From positions 1-37,251 of the forward strand of contig JANBVM010000006.1 of NCBI GenBank assembly GCA_024239015.1: a stretch of 37,251 nt of DNA, in the 5' to 3' direction. Shown here one piece after another: positions 31,426 to 37,251 of this stretch (position 1 is its first letter; each line of letters opens with the position of its first letter). The stretch comes from Patescibacteria group bacterium (GTDB lineage Bacteria > Patescibacteriota > Minisyncoccia > Minisyncoccales > JANBVM01). The position numbers were made by a program, and so were the translations under genes. Under the pieces are notes generated by a model. That model made no database searches and was not told the DNA's origin. It worked only from the letters and a program-made list of their open reading frames with translations.

Positions 31426-32268
31426 TCACCGTTTTTTTCTTTTATATAAAAAACAAAATCCAATAACAACAATCGAAATTATCACTAAAATGATAACGTT
31501 CCCAGGATGTATATAATCAACAGGTTGGGATAACGTAATTTTAATATTATCTACATAAAATCGAAAATTTCTTGGTGTTGCTATTGCTATAAAATATAAC
31601 GAAGCAAAATAAGGGGGATTGTATTTCGGATAATAAAATACCCCTAAAAAATCCCCATTTATAGTTAATAAAAATCTTTCCCGAGTAAAATCTATTCTTA
31701 TTAAGTACCAAGAATTTGCGTCATAATTCATAACAGGAACAGAGTTTAAAAGATTCTGTTCATCAATAGCCCATGACAATTCATCATTTAATAATATTAG
31801 CCTCTCCCCAAACGAAGGGGGATTCTCTGATTCAATAATATCATCCTCTCCAACCACATATATTCCTCCTTTCAAAAACATAATCATAATGTCATCATAA
31901 GGATTATATTCACGATCCAATTGAGGAATATGAATCGCAAACCCATTCTGTATATCAAGAGGTTTTACCTTACACTCAATAATCCCTTCAGATGTTCTTT
32001 TGAACCTTTTCACGATTTCCGTTATTTGGGAAGTTGTGCCTCTGACTTCCATAACCTTATTTCCACTGTCAGAAACAACTCTTATATTAAATGGATTTAC
32101 AGCAGATATCCATCCTATTGGAAAAAGACCAGGAATTTGATCTTCAAAATTATCTTCTAAATAATTATAAGAAAGGATAGGTTTGTTTGCATGATATAAA
32201 AACGCTCCTACAGGTATAGAAATTAAAATGAATCCTGCAATCAACAATAAATTTCTCTTGTTCTTCAT
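31426..32268 (-). CDS. Anchored surface protein with one ConA-like domain, 280 aa
   Basis: It has a signal anchor (NLLLIAGFILISIPVGAFL), then one beta-sandwich of about 200 residues, like a single repeat of the 1745-aa protein (DANSWYLIRIDFTRERFLLTI compares with TWYHIKIEF). A C-terminal membrane helix (VIILVIISIVVIGFCFLY) and RKKR tail follow. It lies between the 52-aa gene and the HExxH protease. Likely a carbohydrate- or surface-binding partner of the giant protein. Confidence 0.7.
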   Translation of the reverse strand: MKNKRNLLLIAGFILISIPVGAFLYHANKPILSYNYLEDNFEDQIPGLFPIGWISAVNPFNIRVVSDSGNKVMEVRGTTSQITEIVKRFKRTSEGIIECKVKPLDIQNGFAIHIPQLDREYNPYDDIMIMFLKGGIYVVGEDDIIESENPPSFGERLILLNDELSWAIDEQNLLNSVPVMNYDANSWYLIRIDFTRERFLLTINGDFLGVFYYPKYNPPYFASLYFIAIATPRNFRFYVDNIKITLSQPVDYIHPGNVIILVIISIVVIGFCFLYKRKKR

Positions 32269-32273
32269 TTTAA

Positions 32274-32432
32274 TTAATCTCTTAATGTATTTTGGGAAAG
32301 GATGGAATTTGGTTCAAAATTAGAGTGAGGTGTTTCCCTAAAGTATGAACCAACTTCCATGTTAGCTGAAAATAATAAATTAAAAATAAGTGTGAGAATA
32401 CGTTTTTTAGCTTTTTTCAGTTTTTTTACCAT
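32274..32432 (-). CDS. Small basic signal-anchored protein, 52 aa
   Basis: An ATG preceded by GAGGTG at 8-9 bp opens a frame in the gap between two surface genes. The N-terminus VKKLKKAKKR is very basic and a hydrophobic segment (ILTLIFNLLFS) follows, with a polar tail. It resembles a signal-anchored mini-protein. The strong ribosome-binding site is the main support. Confidence 0.5.
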   Translation of the reverse strand: MVKKLKKAKKRILTLIFNLLFSANMEVGSYFRETPHSNFEPNSILSQNTLRD

Positions 32433-32468
32433 TTTTATAACACCTCATCATAAAACTTAAAAAAAAAA

Positions 32469-33404
32469 TTATTTCGACTTTAATTTACTTCGTTTTCTGT
32501 ATTTTAGATAAATTATTGTGGCAATTAATCCTCCAAGGCCCCCAAGTAGAATATATAAAATCGTATAGTCAGTTATAGGTGTTGATTGTTCAGTTGGCGG
32601 TGGTAGTGGTGGTGGCGGTGGTGATTGAATGGTAGGAATCGTTACAGTTACGGTTATAATGTTGGAGTCAGGAGACCTCTTTGTTGGATTAACACCAATA
32701 ATTTTGTAATTATAGTTTCCATTAGTTATAATTGTGTCAGTATACGTGCCTGTTATTATTAAATCTGCTATTCTTACATAAGGAGCACCATCATCGCTAC
32801 GCCAGACCTCATAAGATAAAGCTGAAGATTCTTTAGTCCAACTTAATTGTATTATTCCATCAGAACTTACACTGGGAATAATTACTGTTAAAAATAGTGC
32901 AGGAATTTCGGGTATTATGATGATTGGTGGTGGTGGTGGTTCTAAAGGAGATATTATTGATATATCTACTATAACTGATTTTATATTAGATAAAATAGAA
33001 ATTCCATATTCTGAATATGCTTTTACAGCGTATTCAAATGTTCCACTTGTTAGTCCTCTATGTGTATATGCAATTAAAACTGTAGTTTTTATAAGAACCC
33101 AACTTCCTCCTCTTGGACGAAAATAGAGCTGATATCCAACTGAACTTATAGAGCTAACAATACTCCATTGTAAACTGATATCTCCATCTGTATCAGGATT
33201 CGGGATTATTGATGCAAGAATTGGTGCAGGAGGAGGGAAAACCTGTACTGGCGGTGGTGGTGGCGGTGGTAAAGAACCACCACCATCATCATGCAATATA
33301 AATGCTAGAGGAATAACTTGTGTTAAGGTAAAGCCCACAATTGTTATTGATAATATTCCTACTATTAAAGACACAATTAAGAAGTTTTTTTGTTTTTTTT
33401 TCAT
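32469..33404 (-). CDS. Surface protein with two fibronectin-III-like domains and proline-rich linkers, 311 aa
   Basis: A signal segment (NFLIVSLIVGILSITIVGFTL) leads into three proline runs (up to seven in a row) separating two Fn3-like domains (about 57-147 and 168-255). These contain the paired Trp/Tyr/Leu core motifs ISLQWSI, YEVWRSDDG and YNYKIIGV. A C-terminal membrane helix follows, with a basic tail. The layout is that of a stalk or spacer on the cell surface. The DNA holds GGTGGCGGTGG-type low-complexity stretches that encode the prolines. Confidence 0.75.
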   Translation of the reverse strand: MKKKQKNFLIVSLIVGILSITIVGFTLTQVIPLAFILHDDGGGSLPPPPPPPVQVFPPPAPILASIIPNPDTDGDISLQWSIVSSISSVGYQLYFRPRGGSWVLIKTTVLIAYTHRGLTSGTFEYAVKAYSEYGISILSNIKSVIVDISIISPLEPPPPPIIIIPEIPALFLTVIIPSVSSDGIIQLSWTKESSALSYEVWRSDDGAPYVRIADLIITGTYTDTIITNGNYNYKIIGVNPTKRSPDSNIITVTVTIPTIQSPPPPPLPPPTEQSTPITDYTILYILLGGLGGLIATIIYLKYRKRSKLKSK

Positions 33405-33409
33405 ATCAA

Positions 33410-34867
33410 TTATCTCCTCTTTGAACCTCTCATTATTTCCCTAATTTCATTTCGTCTCTGTCTTCCCCGTATTATTGGACCTCCAATTTTAATGAATAAA
33501 TAACCTCCAATAATGACACCAAGGATTATTATTATAGGCAACCATCCAATTCCAAAAGGATTTAACCAATCTAATCCCGGTGTTTCTGTGTGCTGTTGTC
33601 CACCACCAAATCCATCTACAGTTGTTAGCCATGTAAGAAGATCGTAATATTCCATCGGAAAATCTAAATTATAATCTTCAATTCCATCAGCACCTACATC
33701 AATTTTATAGGATGTAAATATATCAAAAACCACTTTGACTTCTGACTGAATATATCTATTGGTGACATGTAAAGCAATAGGTCTTGTATGTGAATAATCT
33801 TGTGGCTCATTCCTTTTTGTGCCAATCTGCCAAAATGGTTCATCTACTGTTTCATAATATAAATAAGTGTATGATAACGTAGCTGAATATTCCATCACTA
33901 CTGGCGAAATTGATCCAAGATTGTAAATAAATCTGGCATCAGTCATAGAACTCTGTTGAAGTTTAGGATCCCATATTGGACTTCCACTTTTTGTTCTTGG
34001 ATTCATAGAACTCCCTGCTGATTGTGGCATAATACCACCATCAAATGAATCCGAGAAATCACTAAGTATATTTAAATTTATATCTGGATCATAATAAGCG
34101 TTCCATTTATTACCAGCAGTACCTCCAAAAGAATCTAAAGGACTAAGAATATTTTTTTTTTCTTCATATTTTCTTGGAGTTAAACCAACAATATCAGGTA
34201 GAGAATCATCTAATTTACCATAAAGATTATCAACTACACCAATGGAAGAAACAGCTACATAGTCAAAACTCTTTGTTAAACTATCTCCAGAAAGTGTTTG
34301 AAAATTAGGAAGTGGACTTTGAGCTATATCAAATGACATTACCAAATCTCCCCCAAAATCATTATGTATGGAATTCCATTGTTTTACATTACCAAAATCA
34401 TAATGAGTCCAGTGAAGATATGCTTCCCATCCAAACATTCTATGTCCAAAAAGACCTGAATGTTGATACTCAGCTACTAAAAAATCTTCAGTTATTCTAT
34501 TTAATAGATTATTTTCTGCTCCTTGATTTATCTCTACAGTTGTATACATATTGATCTTACTTGTCATCCCTACTTTATATCTAATATAAACATCATCTCC
34601 CTGTGTAAAAATGTTAACTAACTGTATATCATTTGGATTAATTCTCCATGAAGCCTGTGATTCAAATTGGAGTTTTTGGTCATTTGTTTGACCAGATAAA
34701 CCCACAGGATTACCATCAAAAGATTCAAACTTAAAATTCTTTATAATATCATTTGATATTAAATAAACGTCATCTCCAACAGCGTGTACTATTGGAATAA
34801 ATAGAATTAAAGAACTACAAAAAAATAAAATAAGAAAAAAAAAACTTTTAGATTTGTGTGTTTTCAT
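33410..34867 (-). CDS. Signal-peptide and tail-anchored surface protein, 485 aa
   Basis: The start is taken as ATG 34867 because GAGGTGATC, a near-perfect Shine-Dalgarno site, precedes it. The longer frame begins at GTG 34888. Signal segment (SFFFLILFFCSSLILFIPIV), then a 430-residue Tyr/Asp/Asn-rich outer domain (FGHRMFGWEAYLHWTHYDF), one C-terminal membrane helix (LPIIIILGVIIGGYLFIKI) and a basic tail. No family is recognised. Probably a structural surface component with an unknown beta fold. Confidence 0.7.
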   Translation of the reverse strand: MKTHKSKSFFFLILFFCSSLILFIPIVHAVGDDVYLISNDIIKNFKFESFDGNPVGLSGQTNDQKLQFESQASWRINPNDIQLVNIFTQGDDVYIRYKVGMTSKINMYTTVEINQGAENNLLNRITEDFLVAEYQHSGLFGHRMFGWEAYLHWTHYDFGNVKQWNSIHNDFGGDLVMSFDIAQSPLPNFQTLSGDSLTKSFDYVAVSSIGVVDNLYGKLDDSLPDIVGLTPRKYEEKKNILSPLDSFGGTAGNKWNAYYDPDINLNILSDFSDSFDGGIMPQSAGSSMNPRTKSGSPIWDPKLQQSSMTDARFIYNLGSISPVVMEYSATLSYTYLYYETVDEPFWQIGTKRNEPQDYSHTRPIALHVTNRYIQSEVKVVFDIFTSYKIDVGADGIEDYNLDFPMEYYDLLTWLTTVDGFGGGQQHTETPGLDWLNPFGIGWLPIIIILGVIIGGYLFIKIGGPIIRGRQRRNEIREIMRGSKRR

Positions 34868-34892
34868 AGGTTTGATCACCTCAAACACGACT

Positions 34893-35936
34893 TTATACTC
34901 CTATTGAGCTATATGCTGTAAATGTAACTGGTACATCATTAGGAACTGTGACACGTCCGCTTTGTACAGTTGAAACTGAAATATTGTCTCCCATATACAT
35001 CTCAAATTTGAAATCGTAAGCACCATTTTCAAAGTTAATTACTTCAGTAACAAGAAGATATACAAAAGTACCACTAATTACTGCTCTGACATTTTCACCT
35101 TTAGCAACAGTGACATTGACTTCAAGTACATTTCCAATTATAGTACTAATTGAAGCATCGAACGTAATTCTTATAGCAAAGAATTCTGTATAAGCTTCTA
35201 AACCCTCAATGTATTCATGGTCTGCGGTATCGAGAGTAGGATCAAGATAAGGAGCTTGAACTCTCCAGTTCTTTTCATCCCACACTTCATTCTTTTGAGC
35301 ATCAGTGTAATCAGCGAAATCAGTAGCAGATAAATCCCAACCAGTACCATAATGCATATCAGCAACAGTCTGAGTTAGATGTGGAGCATCGAGTAAAACT
35401 GTATGATTATCATCCCCATTATAATTATAAGCACCAACATTATCAGGCCATGAAGCATTCAAGTTAGAATCCAAGATGTTAAAGTTTACATCAGAAGTCG
35501 GGTGATATACATAGAATTCATAATCATAGTTCACGCCACCAACTAATAAACGAAATATATTGGCAAACACAGAATTCCCAGTAATTTCAGCCCATACATG
35601 AGCCTCATCTCGTAAATCAATTGAAATATCATCAGCGTCTTTACCAGATTCTGCTCGTTCAAAATTAGACATTGTATAGACGTCATCCATGTCATCAAAA
35701 GTCGCACTTGACTTCGGTGTCCAAATATCCATTTCTACGAAATTACTAACGTCTTCCCCATCTGGATAAGACCATAATGTAAAAGTAGAAGTTGTTTTCT
35801 CCGGTGTTGTAACCGTACCACCTAAATTTATATTTCCCAATTGAATTACTCCTGTTCCCATAAGAACTACGATGACGAAAATGATGATACTCCCGCCCAA
35901 AATCAACCTTTTATGTCCTTTTTTCAATTTTTTCAC
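34893..35936 (-). CDS. N-terminally anchored surface protein, first gene of the 16-kb operon, 347 aa
   Basis: A basic N-terminus (KKLKKGHKRL) precedes one membrane segment (ILGGSIIIFVIVVLMGTG), then about 310 residues of Asp/Thr/Val-rich beta-like sequence with no cysteine group. It is the promoter-proximal gene, which often encodes the most abundant structural part. It could be a coat-like or matrix protein. The start is a GTG at 35936 or a TTG at 35927 after GTGA. Confidence 0.6.
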   Translation of the reverse strand: MKKLKKGHKRLILGGSIIIFVIVVLMGTGVIQLGNINLGGTVTTPEKTTSTFTLWSYPDGEDVSNFVEMDIWTPKSSATFDDMDDVYTMSNFERAESGKDADDISIDLRDEAHVWAEITGNSVFANIFRLLVGGVNYDYEFYVYHPTSDVNFNILDSNLNASWPDNVGAYNYNGDDNHTVLLDAPHLTQTVADMHYGTGWDLSATDFADYTDAQKNEVWDEKNWRVQAPYLDPTLDTADHEYIEGLEAYTEFFAIRITFDASISTIIGNVLEVNVTVAKGENVRAVISGTFVYLLVTEVINFENGAYDFKFEMYMGDNISVSTVQSGRVTVPNDVPVTFTAYSSIGV

Positions 35937-35994
35937 TTTTCTAAATATTTTTTTTTGAAATTTTTTAATAAATTAGATTTTTATGTAAAGATTA

Positions 35995-36020
35995 TACAAC
36001 CTTATATTTATATTTTTAGG
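35995..36020 (-). promoter_or_regulatory. Probable promoter of the 16-kb operon
   Basis: On the minus strand CCTAAAAATATAAATATAAG gives a clear TATA box (about 36003-36014), 65-80 bp before the first start codon. No other TATA box stands out between the palindromes and the operon. Confidence 0.5.
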
Positions 36021-36039
36021 AGAATGTTTAGTTTATCTT

Positions 36040-36523
36040 TAAATAATTAGACATTGTTCATTGTTTATATTAATGTGTTAATAAAAATGAAGAAAGCTAA
36101 AATACTTTCATTTTTTTGATTAGATAATGAAAAATATTTAACAAAAAAAAATTGTTCAAAATTTAGCTTTATTCTATGCATTCTGAAAGAAATTTTAAAT
36201 AAATTCAAAAATAGATCATCGAAATTCGAAAAGGTGCTAAAAGTAAAATTAAGCAATAACAATTTCAATTAAAAATTGCTCCTGATTAATAAAAATCTCA
36301 GATTTAATTATAGATTTCAAAAAAATCCTAAATTTAATTATTTTACAGAAATTTTTAGATCATTAAGGAAATTAGAGATTTTCAAATTCAGTTTTTTAAA
36401 AGAAAGTAGGCCCAGTAAAGAAGAGTATAAAGTTTATACTTTTTCTGACGTGAAAGACTTGTTTCACGAATCTGTTTTAGAATAAATGTTCCTTCCCAAA
36501 GATAAGAATGAAGGTTATTTAAT
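36040..36523. other. AT-rich gap between the 16-kb operon and the nitroreductase
   Basis: No gene is convincing. A plus-strand frame ending at 36485 has protein-like C-terminal residues (EEYKVYTFSDVKDLF), but its body is low-complexity and it spans two palindromes. The right end of the element, if integrated, is expected in or near this stretch. No direct repeat was recognised against the left region by eye. Confidence 0.4.
36424..36468. repeat. Two back-to-back palindromes near the nitroreductase
   Basis: AGTATAAA-g-TTTATACT (36424-36440) and CGTGAAA-gacttg-TTTCACG (36449-36468) are perfect dyads only eight bases apart. On the plus strand the first is followed by T-runs. Possible functions are terminator, operator or an end-associated site. 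Confidence 0.55.
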
Positions 36524-37251
36524 CTATTTCTCAATATTTCTTACTTTTAAAGGAGGTCTGGGAGGAGCTCGAGGATAATTTACAGCAGGATATCCGAGGG
36601 TCATAACACCTAATATGTAGCTTTTAATCCCGGTTAGTTTAACTCGGATTTCGGAATTTTTCATAAGAACACCATGAGCATAACCTATCCAACAACTACC
36701 TAATCCCAAAGATTGAGCGCTTAGCATTCCAAATGTCATGGCAATAGTCGCATTCCTTGTATTCCATTGATTATTTGAGTAGAAGATCACTACAATAGGG
36801 GCATTGTAAAATATCGGATCAATTCCCAAGTTTCTTTTTGTAACTAAATTAATATTAGGATTTTCTTGGGCAATGAAGTCAATAATAGAATCGGATAATA
36901 TTTTTATTCTCGTATCATCTGAGATTATTAAACATTTTAAAGTTCGAATATTAGCACCTGTACAAGCATATCGCATGGACTCCAGGACTTTCTCGATTAC
37001 ATCCTTAGGAACTTTTTTGTTTTTATATTGACGAATTGATCTTTTTGCTCTTAAAAATGGATGTAAACTTTCATAAGATATCAATGTGGTTGGATCTTGA
37101 TTTTTCTCAAAATCTAATGCTTCACCTTTCATATTTTGATATAAAATCGCATCTACAGGACAAACAGCTATGCAATGACCGCATAAGATACAACCTTTAG
37201 AATTATCGAACGAGATTTTATTCAACTGCTTATCCTCTCCAAAACATAAAG
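36524..37251 (-). CDS. Ferredoxin-type nitroreductase, cut by the right edge
   Basis: The N-terminal part holds CILCGHCIAVCP, a 4Fe-4S ferredoxin motif, followed by the nitroreductase fold with RAKRSIRQYKNKKVPKD, RYACTGANIRT and the GSCWIGYAHG FMN-site segment. Members of this archaeal family usually carry two cluster motifs. Here the frame stays open to the right edge (LCFGED precedes the TTG at 37225), so the true start and first cluster are probably outside the window. It would reduce nitro or other small electron acceptors with ferredoxin-derived electrons, and is probably a host gene. Confidence 0.8.
   Translation of the reverse strand, partial: LCFGEDKQLNKISFDNSKGCILCGHCIAVCPVDAILYQNMKGEALDFEKNQDPTTLISYESLHPFLRAKRSIRQYKNKKVPKDVIEKVLESMRYACTGANIRTLKCLIISDDTRIKILSDSIIDFIAQENPNINLVTKRNLGIDPIFYNAPIVVIFYSNNQWNTRNATIAMTFGMLSAQSLGLGSCWIGYAHGVLMKNSEIRVKLTGIKSYILGVMTLGYPAVNYPRAPPRPPLKVRNIEK

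Noticed and set aside
36276-36485. A 69-aa plus-strand frame with a protein-like C-terminus
   Set aside because: Only the last 25 residues look protein-like, the body is low-complexity, and the two palindromes lie within it. It may be a remnant, but this cannot be shown.
1-37251. Borg-type linear element with inverted terminal repeats
   Set aside because: No long inverted terminal repeats can be seen and the gene content differs; strand bias and tandem repeats alone are not enough.

Overview
This AT-rich window looks archaeal. It encodes an MCM-type helicase, a TFIIB-like cyclin-repeat protein, a Topo VI-A/Spo11-like protein and many ribbon-helix-helix (RHH) regulators. It has TATA-type promoters and strong Shine-Dalgarno sites of the GAGGTGATC type. 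TTG start codons are frequent and are placed by those sites. The ferredoxin-nitroreductase at the right edge and the Kre9/KNH-like and zinc-ribbon membrane proteins would fit an Asgard (Lokiarchaeia-like) host, but that assignment is inference. Most of the window reads as one mobile replicon (plasmid, virus or integrated element). No integrase, transposase, recognisable capsid gene, tRNA, rRNA or CRISPR was seen.

Layout. (1) 1-900: the end of a plus-strand gene, then a non-coding region with two oppositely oriented arrays of a 20-bp iteron around a poly-A/AT-rich core, a candidate replication origin. (2) 913-16822: about 32 tightly packed minus-strand genes forming an information-processing module. 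It holds an MCM-like helicase, a one-repeat TFB-like protein, a three-cysteine radical-SAM/DUF5131-like protein, a ParB-domain protein, two DNA methyltransferases, a DnaQ-type exonuclease, RHH regulators, a zinc-ribbon plus Topo VI-A/Spo11-like protein, a winged-helix protein, and many small Cys-rich proteins, several missed by length cut-offs. (3) 16823-19828: a regulatory hub. A divergent pair of related RHH genes flanks an intergenic region with 10-bp-phased heptamers and a 12-bp palindrome. Two plus-strand membrane/zinc-ribbon genes follow, each preceded by the same 40-bp promoter block.

(4) 19829-35936: a 16-kb minus-strand operon of 16 genes, apparently driven by a TATA box near 36010. 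In transcription order it encodes five membrane-anchored or small secreted-type proteins (347, 485, 311, 52 and 280 aa), an M50-like HExxH membrane protease, a 1745-aa surface protein (three LamG/ConA-like repeats, a beta-propeller, a C-terminal anchor) and a CPBP-type intramembrane protease. Then come six more membrane proteins, a soluble helical protein, and a P-loop ATPase fused to a PD-(D/E)XK-like nuclease. The module resembles a virion, membrane-vesicle or cell-surface transfer apparatus more than ordinary metabolism. (5) 35937-37251: an AT-rich gap with paired palindromes and a probably host-derived nitroreductase with a 4Fe-4S motif that runs off the right edge.

Working model (inference): the left module replicates, modifies and regulates the element, the central RHH switch controls the two halves, and the right operon builds an envelope-associated structure whose terminal ATPase-nuclease handles DNA.
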